64,000 bases of DNA from Flavobacteriales bacterium (GTDB taxonomy: Bacteria > Bacteroidota > Bacteroidia > Flavobacteriales_F > PHOS-HE28). The notes under the pieces are model-generated. The model was not told where the DNA came from, searched no databases, and worked only from the letters and a program-made list of their open reading frames with translations. Position 1 is the stretch's first letter; each line of letters opens with the position of its first letter. This document shows positions 32,901 through 40,659 of the stretch, in pieces. The translations under genes were made by a program, and so were the position numbers. The stretch is taken from contig CP064979.1 in assembly GCA_016699575.1 (NCBI GenBank), positions 434,001-498,000 on the forward strand. The letters are read 5' to 3'.

Positions 32901-33758
32901 TCGCCGGGCACCTATACCATCGAACTAGTTGCCTTGAACCAATACGGCTGCACCGATACTGCCACGGCCGACTTCACCGTGTACCCGACCCCGGTTGCCG
33001 ACTACACCGTGGAACCGAACCCTGCGTGCGCCACCTATCCTGTGCAGTTCACCGACCACAGCCTGAACAACAGCATCTGGGAATGGAGCTTCGGAGATGG
33101 TGGCGGCAGCACCGCTGAGGATCCCGTGCACACATACATGCAGGCGGGGATCTATGATATCACCCTCATCGTGGGGGGCGCAGGTGGATGCACGGACACG
33201 TTGTTGGTGGAGGACGGCATGGTGGTGAACCCGACACCCATTGCCGAATTCGGATGGGACACCCTGCTGACGCTCGACAATGCCCTGCAGTTCGACAACC
33301 TCAGCCTGGGCAGCGTGCAGTGGTGGTGGGACTTCGGAGACGACGAGACCTCCACCGAGTTCGAACCCGTGCACCTGTTCCCTGCGGACGGTGGACCGTT
33401 CGTGGTGTGCCTGGTGGCCGAGAACGCTTTGCAATGCCCTGACACTGTTTGCAAAGTGATCAACGTGCCGGGTGATCTAGGCGCATACGTGCCGAACGCG
33501 TTCACCCCTGACGGCGATGGCTTGAACGACGGTTTCCGTCCCAGCATGGTCGGTTTCGACACCGATCGCTGGAACTACCGCTTCATGATCTTCGACCGCT
33601 GGGGCCAGCTCTTCTTCGACACCAACGACCGCAGCGCCGAATGGGACGGCACCTTCGGTGGCCAGCAAAGCCCTGTGGACGTCTACGTCTGGAAGGTGTT
33701 CATGAGCACTGTGGGCGACGAGCGCAACTGGACCGGGCACGTGACGTTGGTGCGGTAG
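26949..33758 (+). CDS. Giant secreted PKD/Ig-repeat adhesin with T9SS type B sorting domain
   Basis: 2269 residues. A signal peptide (about 1-25, ending SAHGQ) leads into Ig/PKD-like domains. Residues about 770-1437 hold nine Ig-like repeats with the GGTWSG and YTDANGC marks, arranged as three sets of three (period about 223 residues). About 1438-2170 holds nine PKD domains, each with WDFGDG-type cores. The last 90 residues (VPNAFTPDGDGLNDGF ... DRWGQLFFDT ... WNGT-like WDGTFGGQ ... YVWKV) are the gliding-motility-associated C-terminal domain that directs T9SS export (type B). It is most likely an adhesin or surface-layer protein on the cell outside. Confidence 0.9.
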   Translation: MRMQKMLRALLGGAALLVLGSAHGQCTANAGPPNVNICAGGPQQLNGSANGGQPPYTYQWAPAAGLSNPNIANPICTATTTTTYTLTVTDDNGVQCTDDITVTVLPTADATLTSSNALFTVFNGVPTFYKCSANPSSLYFFDFGGSATAGASHTINWGDGSPNYTATGNTWPTQSHTYNQGIYTITYTITQGNGCNDTQTYSVFLGTNPAGALVNPGSTNGCGPLTLTFPIVGWTTNTPGTIYTVTFNDGTPPIVYSHPPPASITHTFAIGSCGTTSTDGINTYTNSFSANILIENPCGTSGSTVLPITVSLAGQSGFTISPNDTACVATTVTFTSTSTGNEIQGAVCDLTPALLWSIAPAAGWTISSGSLGNNNGFIGPTYDPSSWLTGSQSLGINFNTPGTYAVTLVTGNSCGGDTLVQSVCIESPPVPAFTMNPVLGCAPLLSLTDNTSTSPNSCLTRYQWNAVFNGAPCGGAGTWNYAGGTSATSFEPQFNFTSPGNYTVTLQAINSCGTFPVNQSVTVGSPPQVVLNPLPQICEGQSVTPSATFTPCGNPITSYNWTMTGGNPATANTQNPGSITYNTAGSFTVTASATNSCGTASDSEPITVIDTPPAPTVLPAAITLCAGQTLNLNATTVPGATLSWTGPGGWSASGGTPSIANITVGQGGIYTVTSTLNGCTGPSSTVSVTVNTAPAINIAVSDPVICVGDAVTLTASGSSNYTWTANGAPAGSGTTINVSPTVNTTYVLTATPGGGCPGTASTLVQVNPLPAVNAGPDVTLCDQPIGVQLVGFSPAGGTWSGSPNVTSGGLFTPNGAGTFNLTYTYTDANGCVNSDQITVTVNPLGAPANAGPDETLCVGDPALQLPLTPGGGTWSGSPNVTAGGLFTPITAGSFVLTYTVGAGTCQTTDAMTVTVNALPVVNAGLDQTACTNGATITLNGTPVGGTWTGPGLTGSTWDPATAPLGANNLTYTYSNANGCTASDAIMITLFAAPVVDAAGPWTLCDQPGSTQLTGALPVGGTWSGPFITLAGSFGGSGVGSFTVYYNYTDANGCSGIDSTVIDVVPVQNPANAGPDEHVCEGDPPFGLASMPPGGTWSGSIYVAANGTFTPSVAGTYVLTYSVGNGSCLTSDQMVVTVDPPPTVTAGNPASFCVDDAATQLNGTPAGGTWSGTGVAPGGSFDPALAGVGQHTLTYSYTSPIGCFNSATVVLTVNPLPVVDAGPPIVFCDQPFPQQITSGTPVGGTWSGPNVTAGGSFTPNGVGTFSLTYTYTDANGCTNSDNLQVDVVPIVNPATAGADIGICVGQPAFQLAGSPIGGTWSGTPLVTPTGTFTPSVAGVYTLTYTVGTLTCLTSDQMTVTVFQLPTPAITSVPNVCVDGGVQVMVANPVGGTWSGAGVIDPNAGTFDPAQLAPGAYNITYTYTDANGCTNSTAAIADVNALPIAAFTNDPIACLNAPFQFTDLSTGASSWQWTFGDGGSSNLQSPQYTYTALGQYTVTLVAGTGAGCDDTTSVNIDVWEPPYPAFTVAPDSGCGPLTVAFDNLSTGNITGFNWDFGNGITSNAQFPAPITYQPSIIADTTYVITLTASNVCGDVDAVDSVQVMPAPTAIFGTDYSQGCSPFTPNIANISIGLPDTYSWDFSDGTTSTTDDALFTHTFFTDTVPTTYTITLIVANECGSDTTTQQVTALPNTVTAFFNTDPAAGCSPLTVDFTQFTSGATFTSWDFGDGNVSALQNPSHTFFAGANDTTFTVTLFANNGCSFDTAYATVTVFAQPIVGFTYAPDSVCVNVPFQFTNTSQNAANYIWDFGDGNGSNLTDPQHSYTTSGVWPVMLTATSLLNGCVDSVTVPVTVITSPVVSIGVVPQFGCMALDVQFTNATTNAVFYSWDFDDGNTSGLQTPSHTFANDGTYLVQLIAENLSGCSDTGYTQVNVYPLPDAAFTFSPGLSCTSPVDVQFDNNSSGAIGFQWGLGNGQTTALNDPVGTYNSPGTYTIELVALNQYGCTDTATADFTVYPTPVADYTVEPNPACATYPVQFTDHSLNNSIWEWSFGDGGGSTAEDPVHTYMQAGIYDITLIVGGAGGCTDTLLVEDGMVVNPTPIAEFGWDTLLTLDNALQFDNLSLGSVQWWWDFGDDETSTEFEPVHLFPADGGPFVVCLVAENALQCPDTVCKVINVPGDLGAYVPNAFTPDGDGLNDGFRPSMVGFDTDRWNYRFMIFDRWGQLFFDTNDRSAEWDGTFGGQQSPVDVYVWKVFMSTVGDERNWTGHVTLVR
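29259..31260 (+). repeat. Three-domain super-repeat inside the adhesin gene
   Basis: Nine Ig-like units start near 29259, 29488, 29706, 29929, 30155, 30375, 30597, 30826 and 31047. Units 1, 4 and 7 share CDQP, units 2, 5 and 8 share a CVGDP-like mark and units 3, 6 and 9 a third type. Equivalent starts are 667-672 bases apart, so a three-domain block was copied twice. Confidence 0.75.
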
Positions 33759-33798
33759 TTCCGGAACCGTAAGTCAGGTCTGCGCCGCCCGGTCAGCC

Positions 33799-33806
33799 TA
33801 CTTTCG
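33799..33806 (+). promoter_or_regulatory. -7 box for ribBA
   Basis: TACTTTCG, one base from the TAnnTTTG consensus, lies 15 bases before the ATG at 33822, giving a very short leader. Confidence 0.4.
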
Positions 33807-33821
33807 CGCCGCCGTTGCCGC

Positions 33822-35045
33822 ATGGGACGGACAAGCATGAGCGGACTGGACAGGATCGAGGATGCCGTGGCCGATATCAAGGCAGGCAAAGTGGTCATCG
33901 TCGTGGACGATGAGGACAGGGAGAACGAAGGAGACTTCATAACCGCAGCGCGCAACGCCACACCGGAGGTCATCAACTTCATGGCAATGCACGGGCGCGG
34001 GCTGATCTGCGCGAGCCTCACCGAGCAGCGCTGCAAGGAACTGGAGCTGGACCTGATGGTCCGCGACAATACAGCGCAGTACGAAACGCCGTTCACCGTG
34101 AGCGTTGACCTCAAAGGCCACGGCACCACAACCGGCATCAGCGCTAGCGACCGGAGCAAGACGGTGCTTGCGCTCATCGACCCGAAGACTAAGCCCAACG
34201 AACTGGGCCGCCCTGGCCACATCTTCCCGCTGAAAGCCCGCGATGGAGGCGTGCTGCGCCGCACCGGCCACACGGAAGCAACCGTTGATCTGGCGCGCCT
34301 CGCAGGGTTCGAGCCGGCCGGTGTACTTGTGGAGATCCTCAATGAGGACGGCACCATGGCCCGGCTGCCGCAGCTGCGCGAGATCGCCAAGCGCTTCAAC
34401 TTGAAGCTTGTTTCCATTGCAGACCTGGTCGCCTACCGCCTGCGCACCGAACGCTTGGTCGACCGCTTGGTGGAAGTGCAACTGCCCACCGAGCACGGCG
34501 ATTTCAAGCTCATCGCGTTCAAGCAGACCACCACCGGCGAGGAACACCTGGCATTGGTGAAAGGCGAGTGGAAGGAAGAGGAACCGGTGCTGGTGCGGGT
34601 GCACAGCAGCTGCATCACCGGCGACGTGTTCGGCAGTTGCCGCTGTGATTGCGGTCCGCAGCTGCACGCCGCCATGCGCGCCATCGAGCGCGAGGGCCGG
34701 GGCGTGGTGGTGTACATGCACCAGGAAGGGCGCGGCATCGGGCTCATCAACAAATTGAAGGCCTACAAGCTGCAGGAAGAAGGCCACGACACCGTTGAAG
34801 CGAACAAGCTTCTGGGCTTTGACAGCGACGCACGCGACTACGGCGTGGGCGCGCAGATCCTAAGGGACCTGGGCGTGCAGAAGATCCGCTTGCTCACCAA
34901 CAACCCCAAGAAACGCTCCGGCCTCATTGGTTATGGTCTGGAGATCGTGGACAACGTGGCCATCGAGGTGCAAGCCAACGACCACAACCGTGGCTACCTG
35001 CTCACCAAGAAGCTGAAGATGGGGCACGATCTGAGGATCGAGTGA
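33822..35045 (+). CDS. ribBA: Bifunctional 3,4-dihydroxy-2-butanone-4-phosphate synthase / GTP cyclohydrolase II
   Basis: 407 residues. The N-terminal DHBP synthase (about 10-205) shows DDEDRENEGDF and GHTEATVDLARLAG; the C-terminal GTP cyclohydrolase II (about 210-405) has the zinc cysteines CRCDCG and the MHQEGRGIGL loop. These are the two entry reactions of riboflavin synthesis, from ribulose 5-phosphate and GTP. A second ATG at 33837 (MSGLDRIEDA) is an alternative start. The gene is convergent with tamB, 7 bases apart. No FMN riboswitch is visible in the short leader. Confidence 0.95.
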   Translation: MGRTSMSGLDRIEDAVADIKAGKVVIVVDDEDRENEGDFITAARNATPEVINFMAMHGRGLICASLTEQRCKELELDLMVRDNTAQYETPFTVSVDLKGHGTTTGISASDRSKTVLALIDPKTKPNELGRPGHIFPLKARDGGVLRRTGHTEATVDLARLAGFEPAGVLVEILNEDGTMARLPQLREIAKRFNLKLVSIADLVAYRLRTERLVDRLVEVQLPTEHGDFKLIAFKQTTTGEEHLALVKGEWKEEEPVLVRVHSSCITGDVFGSCRCDCGPQLHAAMRAIEREGRGVVVYMHQEGRGIGLINKLKAYKLQEEGHDTVEANKLLGFDSDARDYGVGAQILRDLGVQKIRLLTNNPKKRSGLIGYGLEIVDNVAIEVQANDHNRGYLLTKKLKMGHDLRIE

Positions 35046-35052
35046 TCACGTT

Positions 35053-38000
35053 CTAGTCGAACACCACGTCCTTCGCACTGCGCCGGAACACGTTGCGCAC
35101 TTTCTGCCAGAACTCCGGCAAACTGTTGAACTCCTCCCGGTAGGCCACGCCAGCGCCTTGGGTGGTGGGCGCCTGGTCCACCTGGTTCAGGTTGCGGTCG
35201 TTGCTCACGCTGAAGGCCTTCAAGCGGAGCTTCCCATCGGCGGTGAGCAGGTATTCCACTTGGAAATCGCCGATGAGCGCGTTCGTCTGGGCGGCATTGG
35301 TGTTGCCGTACAGCACGCCCACATTGGTACTGAGCAGCAAGCGTTCGTTGAGCAGCGCCGTGCTCAATGCCAGCGCCACTTCATCCTGCGACACATTGGA
35401 GCCCGGTCGGTAGTTCACACCGAGGTCAACATCGCTGCTCAGCTTGCTGAGCCAGTTGCTCACCTGATTGCTGAGCAGTTCGCTGGCCGTGGTACCGGCC
35501 ACATTGCTGCTGCTGCCGCCCACCTGGCCGTAACTCTCGGGTGTGTTGAACTTGTTGAGCACGATAAGGAAGAACACCTGCCGGCTCAGCTCGTCCGGAT
35601 CGGAAAGTGCGCTGCGGACCTGGGCCTTCTCGTTCTCATCGGCGCGCGGCAGCTCAATGCCGTAGTTGATCTGCGGGTTCATGAGCTTGTCCTCCAAGTG
35701 CATCACCACATCCACCGGCACCCGGTTGCGGTATGCCTCGCGGTTCTCGCGCATGATGTCGTACAACGGTGCGCTCAGACGGTACACCGCACGCAGGTCG
35801 AGCTGCGCGTCGAACGGATCGCCGAACCATGTGATACGGCCGCCCGGCACCAATGAGAACTGCTTGTTGACCAGGTTCCTCAGGGTGAACAGGTAGTCCC
35901 CTTCCGTTACCTCCAATCCGCCGTTCATCCTGAATTCGCCGCTGGGGCTGACCGTCATCTCCATATCGCCACGCGTGCGCGCACTCAGCACGTCACCCAC
36001 GGTTGGATCGAAGATGAGCTCGAATCGTGCGTCCGGCGTCACTTTCACTTTCATCTCCAAGCCGATGCCAGTGAGGTCTATGGCTTCCTGGGCCGCGATC
36101 GCAGCGCTGTCGGCACTGACGAAGCGGATGAAGTCCACACCGCTCACCTCGGTGCTGCCGCCCAACGGGAATTTGATATCGGTGCCGCGCTCGGTGGTGG
36201 CGTCAACGTAGATCCACAAACGGTCCAGGTACCCGCTGATGCCCACGTCGCCACTGGCATAGGCGCGACCGAAGTAGAGCGGGTTCATCGCAGCGGTGGT
36301 GTTCATGCACAGCATGCGCTGCATCTCCACGCTCACGTCGAAGTTCCAATCCTTGAACCCGTTGTGCAGGATCGTGCCGTTCGCGAAACCCTGGTTGCCT
36401 TCTTCGTCGATCACTTCCACCCGGTCGATGGCGAACATGGTCGGCGTCACGTTCACAGCGTGCGTGAAGTGGTAGCTCGTGTTGAGGTAGTCGATGCGCA
36501 TGCCGGCGTCATCCAGTTGCAAACGGCCATTGGCTTGCGGTGCAGCGATCGTTCCCGTGATGTCCACCTGGCCGGTGACCTTGCCTTGGATATCGCTCAA
36601 GCCCTCTTCGATGAACGGGTTAACGAAGGACAGGTCGAGGTGGTCGAAGCGGGCCTTGATGTCCAGTTCCTCGGCTTTGCCGGGGGCCACGGTTCCGGTG
36701 AAGGCCATTGCGTCCACCAAGCCGGTACGCAACGAACCGTTCACGTCCACCTCGCGGTCGGTGTTGTCCCATGAAGCCGCGAACCGCACATCGCCGAGCG
36801 GCTTGTCGCCAATGGCCATGCTGTCTATGCACAGGTAACTGAGCAGGAACGGCGAGCGGTAGAGATCGAACACACGGCCGTCTCCTTCGATTTTACCATG
36901 CAGTTCCGGGCCTTCGAAGAAGGGCATCACGTTCTCCAAGCGGACATTGTCGAGAGCGAAGGCCATGGGCAGGCTAGCGTCATAACTGAGGTACCCGTCC
37001 AGCATCACATCCTGCCCTTCGTTGCTCAGCACGAGCGAGTCCACGCGCACAGTTGAAGTGTCGATGCGGATATGCGCGCTCGCGTCGTTCGTCCAGATGC
37101 CTCGTCCGAAGAACAGGCGGCTGGGAAAAAGGTCGAGGTCAACGGACTTCGGGCTCTCGACCATGCCCACCACGTTCAGTTCGCCGTTGGTGCCCGTGCT
37201 GCTGGCATCCCAATCAGCGGTCAGCTCCACTTCGTCCTGATAGGCCTTGCCGCTCACGCCGATGCCGCCGATCCACGTGCTGTCGCCAAGCGACTGGCGT
37301 GCACTGCGCAAGCTGAAGGCCAGGACATCCAGCGTCTTGTCGGCAATGACCACCACGCTATCGCCACTGAATGTTCTGTAACGCAACCGGGGCAAACTGG
37401 CGGAGAGCCCAAGATCGAAGGTGCTGGTATTCAAGTACCCGTTGATCACACTGCCGTTCGCCACTTCCAGGTCCGGAGCCACCAGACCGAGGATCGTTCC
37501 GGCGTCCTTCACCTGCACCACGAACGAGAAGTCCTGTTTCTTCTGCTTGAAGCGCACTTCCTCCTCCAAGCTGGGGAAGACACTGTACACCACGCTCTTC
37601 AGGGCATCGGGCAATTGCGTGGGCAGGAACTCGCCTTCCACTTCGGCATCAGCGAAATCGCTGCGTAGCTGCAGTAGTGGTCGTCCGTTGCGCCGGTCGC
37701 TGCGCAGTTCGATATCGCCAAGGTCGTGGTCGCCATCGGCCGTGCAATAGCTCAAACCGTCCACCATGATGTAACCCTTCAGGCTATCGGGTGCAAACGT
37801 TCCGGCGGCCCGCACCTCGGCGGAAGCGACATTGTATTTGTCGGTGGGCAGCAATCCCAAGGCTCTCAGGTCAGCGTGCGCAACAGTGCTGTGGAAGTCC
37901 ACCTTCGGCCATCGCCCGCGCAGATCGGCCAGCCCTACGAAGTCGAGCTGCAGCTTGGGGTCGTTGATGCGGGCAGCCCCGTTGAACAGGTTGCGTTGCA

Positions 38001-39477
38001 AGGTGCCGTTCACATCGATCCCTGTGATCTCAACACCGTTGAAAACGAACGATGGCACGCGCCCGATCAGCTCGCTCTTCATGGTGCGCACGTCCTTGCC
38101 GCTTGCGTGCACTTCCAGATCGCTGGTGATGGGCCCCACGAGGTTGTCGTTCACCAACCGCCCCAGGTCGAAGGCTTCGGTGGCCAAGCGGCCGTTCGCA
38201 CCGAACACATTGGTGAGCGTGTCGCGTTCGAAGCTGAGCGCCATGCCCAGGTTGCCGATGTCCGTCCGTGAGCGGCCGCGTGCCGTGAAGCTGTTGAGGA
38301 AACCCGTGAAGTTGCCGCGGAAACCGATGTTGCCCATGCGGGCCACCTCAACTGGCACGTCGATGGTGCGCTGCTCGATGAACGGCGGTTGCGGGAGTGT
38401 GGCGATATCGGCGGAATTGGTGTTCAGGTCCTCGACGTCGATGACCATGAAGGTGCCACGGATATTTGGCAGCCCGCTCAGTTCGCCGCGGCCTTTGAAA
38501 TGGCTCTGTTGCCCGAACCACAGGTCGATGTCACGGCCCTTCAGTTCGCTCACCGTGCCTCTGAACCTTCCCTTGAGCGTTACAGGCAGGTCCACCCCAC
38601 GAAGCTCCGAGGTGAACCACGCGATGTCCGCGAACTGCAACCGCGAGCTGTCCAGGTCGAGCCGCATGTGCACGCTGTCCACGAACTGGTTGTACGCCTT
38701 CCAGTTCGGCGAGGTGAACTTCAATTGGCCTTTGACATCGCTGCGAGGTGTGCGCAAATGCATGTCATGCACCTTGATGCCCCGGCCGCTCACGGTGGCC
38801 AGGCCGCTCAGGCCATCAACCCGCAACCCGCTCTTCTCGCTCAGGTTCACGGTGCTCAACAGCGCCACGATGCTGTCGCCGGCCACACGCAGGTCGGTGC
38901 CGATCACATTGGCATCGGGGATGTCGATGTGGCTGAAATCGACGATGAGCGGCTCAGGCTCGTGGTTGCCGCTATTGAAGGTGAAGTTGAAGCCCGTTAC
39001 GTTGAACCGGTCCACGGCTATGGTCCATTCCGGCGCTGCCGTGGTGTCCTCCGGACTGCTCCCCAACTTGTCGATGAGCTGCTCCAGATTGCTCCGGTGG
39101 TCGCCTTTCTTGGTATCGAGCCTTAACCGGATGTCGTCCACGTCCACTTGGCGAGCGGTCACCCGATGCGTCCGCGGGTGCAAGCGCCAGCGGTTGAGCC
39201 GCAATACGCGCGCATGGATGAGCGTGTCGCCGTGCAGGTCCTCAACGTACAGCCCATGCAGCCTGATGGTGCTGAACGGACGGATCTCCACCCGGTCCAC
39301 CCGGACAGTGGCCCCCAAAAGCCCGGACGCCTCACCGCTGGCCCACTGCGCGAGCAATGTTTGCACGCCGGGCATGAAAAGCAGCCCGATGCCAATGACA
39401 AGCAACAGCAACAGGATGAGCACGGTGCGAACGGCGAAGCGCAAGAAGCGCTTTAGGATGCGGGCCGTTTTTTCCAC
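35053..39477 (-). CDS. tamB: Translocation/assembly module TamB-type protein
   Basis: 1474 residues. One N-terminal membrane anchor (about 14-36) is followed by a very long run of short beta strands, the AsmA/TamB beta-helix, and the C-terminal TamB (DUF490) domain (about 1000-1450), with the family's end region around LVNKQFSLVPGGRITWFG and LDLRAVYRL. TamB spans the periplasm and helps lipid movement or outer-membrane protein insertion. It is divergent from tsaD with an 83-base gap, an arrangement common in Bacteroidota. The minus-strand -7 box TACTTTTG is at 39542-39549. Confidence 0.9.
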   Translation of the reverse strand: MEKTARILKRFLRFAVRTVLILLLLLVIGIGLLFMPGVQTLLAQWASGEASGLLGATVRVDRVEIRPFSTIRLHGLYVEDLHGDTLIHARVLRLNRWRLHPRTHRVTARQVDVDDIRLRLDTKKGDHRSNLEQLIDKLGSSPEDTTAAPEWTIAVDRFNVTGFNFTFNSGNHEPEPLIVDFSHIDIPDANVIGTDLRVAGDSIVALLSTVNLSEKSGLRVDGLSGLATVSGRGIKVHDMHLRTPRSDVKGQLKFTSPNWKAYNQFVDSVHMRLDLDSSRLQFADIAWFTSELRGVDLPVTLKGRFRGTVSELKGRDIDLWFGQQSHFKGRGELSGLPNIRGTFMVIDVEDLNTNSADIATLPQPPFIEQRTIDVPVEVARMGNIGFRGNFTGFLNSFTARGRSRTDIGNLGMALSFERDTLTNVFGANGRLATEAFDLGRLVNDNLVGPITSDLEVHASGKDVRTMKSELIGRVPSFVFNGVEITGIDVNGTLQRNLFNGAARINDPKLQLDFVGLADLRGRWPKVDFHSTVAHADLRALGLLPTDKYNVASAEVRAAGTFAPDSLKGYIMVDGLSYCTADGDHDLGDIELRSDRRNGRPLLQLRSDFADAEVEGEFLPTQLPDALKSVVYSVFPSLEEEVRFKQKKQDFSFVVQVKDAGTILGLVAPDLEVANGSVINGYLNTSTFDLGLSASLPRLRYRTFSGDSVVVIADKTLDVLAFSLRSARQSLGDSTWIGGIGVSGKAYQDEVELTADWDASSTGTNGELNVVGMVESPKSVDLDLFPSRLFFGRGIWTNDASAHIRIDTSTVRVDSLVLSNEGQDVMLDGYLSYDASLPMAFALDNVRLENVMPFFEGPELHGKIEGDGRVFDLYRSPFLLSYLCIDSMAIGDKPLGDVRFAASWDNTDREVDVNGSLRTGLVDAMAFTGTVAPGKAEELDIKARFDHLDLSFVNPFIEEGLSDIQGKVTGQVDITGTIAAPQANGRLQLDDAGMRIDYLNTSYHFTHAVNVTPTMFAIDRVEVIDEEGNQGFANGTILHNGFKDWNFDVSVEMQRMLCMNTTAAMNPLYFGRAYASGDVGISGYLDRLWIYVDATTERGTDIKFPLGGSTEVSGVDFIRFVSADSAAIAAQEAIDLTGIGLEMKVKVTPDARFELIFDPTVGDVLSARTRGDMEMTVSPSGEFRMNGGLEVTEGDYLFTLRNLVNKQFSLVPGGRITWFGDPFDAQLDLRAVYRLSAPLYDIMRENREAYRNRVPVDVVMHLEDKLMNPQINYGIELPRADENEKAQVRSALSDPDELSRQVFFLIVLNKFNTPESYGQVGGSSSNVAGTTASELLSNQVSNWLSKLSSDVDLGVNYRPGSNVSQDEVALALSTALLNERLLLSTNVGVLYGNTNAAQTNALIGDFQVEYLLTADGKLRLKAFSVSNDRNLNQVDQAPTTQGAGVAYREEFNSLPEFWQKVRNVFRRSAKDVVFD

Positions 39478-39541
39478 TCCGTTGCCTTTCGCAGGGAAGG
39501 GACAAGAACCGGACCTTCGCGGCCGGTTGCAGCCCTCCGGC

Positions 39542-39549
39542 CAAAAGTA
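39542..39549 (-). promoter_or_regulatory. -7 box for tamB
   Basis: TACTTTTG on the minus strand is an exact match to TAnnTTTG, 64 bases before the tamB ATG. Confidence 0.45.
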
Positions 39550-39560
39550 GCCGCCCCGCC

Positions 39561-40586
39561 TTGCCCGCCCCCGCCCCGGTGATCATCCTCGGTATCGAGA
39601 GCAGTTGCGACGAAACCGCGGCCGCAGTGCTTGTGGACGGTTCGGTGCGCAGCAACATAGTGGCCGGGCAAGCCGTGCATGCCCAATGGGGTGGCGTGGT
39701 GCCGGAACTGGCCAGCCGCGCGCACCAGGAGAGCATCGTACCTGTTGTGCACCAAGCGTTGCAGGAGGCCGGGGTAACGCCGCGCGACCTGTCCGCCGTG
39801 GCCTTTACGCAGGGGCCCGGGCTCATCGGCGCCCTGCTCGTGGGCTCGTGTTTCGCCCGCAGCATGGCCCATGCCCTGGGCAAGCCGCTCATCGCAGTGG
39901 ACCACTTGAAGGCACACGCCCTTGCCCACTTCATCGAGGACGGCGACCACCGCGCCAAACCCACCTTCCCCTTTCTCAACCTTACCGTGAGCGGTGGCCA
40001 CACCCAATTCGTGGTGGTACGCTCGGCTATCGATATGGAGTTGATCGGCACCACCCTGGATGATGCCGCCGGCGAGGCCTTCGACAAAGGGGCTAAGTTG
40101 CTGGGCCTGCCCTATCCCGGTGGTCCGCTCGTTGACAAACTGGCGATGCAAGGCGATGCCTCGCGGCATGCGCTGTCGCTGCCCAATTTGCCGGGTCTTG
40201 AGATGAGCTTCAGCGGATTGAAGACCGCCTTCCTCAACCTCGTGCAACGCGGGGTGCAGAGCGACCCGGGGTTCAAGACCAAAGAACAAGCCCACCTGTG
40301 CGCCGCGCTGCAACACGCCATCATCCGCGTACTGGTGAAGAAGACCCGCATGGCGGTTGACCATACCGGCATAAAGCGGGTGGCCATCAGTGGAGGCGTG
40401 AGCGCGAACAGCGGATTGCGCGCCGCCCTTTCCGCGGAGGCCACGGAGCGCGGTTGGGAATTGTTCGTTCCACCCCTTGCCTACTGCACCGACAACGGCG
40501 CCATGATCGCCATGGCCGGACACTTCCTGCTCGCTGCCGGCCAAGTCACCGCGTTGGACGTGGTGCCGAAGGCCCGGTTCATTTGA
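39561..40586 (+). CDS. tsaD: tRNA N6-adenosine threonylcarbamoyltransferase
   Basis: 341 residues. The start ILGIESSCDETAAAV, the metal-binding HLKAHALAH and the later SGGHTQFVVV, LDDAAGEAFDKGAKLLGLPYPGGP and AISGGVSANS are TsaD signatures. The enzyme adds the threonylcarbamoyl group to A37 of ANN-decoding tRNAs. There is no in-frame ATG: the frame closes at a TAG just upstream, so translation must begin at TTG 39561 or GTG 39579. The family core begins at the GTG position, so that codon may be the true start. Confidence 0.94.
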   Translation: MPAPAPVIILGIESSCDETAAAVLVDGSVRSNIVAGQAVHAQWGGVVPELASRAHQESIVPVVHQALQEAGVTPRDLSAVAFTQGPGLIGALLVGSCFARSMAHALGKPLIAVDHLKAHALAHFIEDGDHRAKPTFPFLNLTVSGGHTQFVVVRSAIDMELIGTTLDDAAGEAFDKGAKLLGLPYPGGPLVDKLAMQGDASRHALSLPNLPGLEMSFSGLKTAFLNLVQRGVQSDPGFKTKEQAHLCAALQHAIIRVLVKKTRMAVDHTGIKRVAISGGVSANSGLRAALSAEATERGWELFVPPLAYCTDNGAMIAMAGHFLLAAGQVTALDVVPKARFI

Positions 40587-40647
40587 GGTGTATCCCGATC
40601 CTTCAAAACTCGTAGGACGGCACCATTTCTGCCCCATGCCCGGCCTC

Positions 40648-40655
40648 TACTTTCG
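40648..40655 (+). promoter_or_regulatory. -7 box next to the TPR gene start
   Basis: TACTTTCG ends 4 bases before the ATG at 40660. If used, the mRNA would be practically leaderless. Confidence 0.3.
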
Positions 40656-40659
40656 TCCC

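Noticed and set aside
34433..35045. FMN riboswitch for ribBA
   Set aside because: The leader upstream of 33822 is too short and no conserved RFN-like helices are seen.
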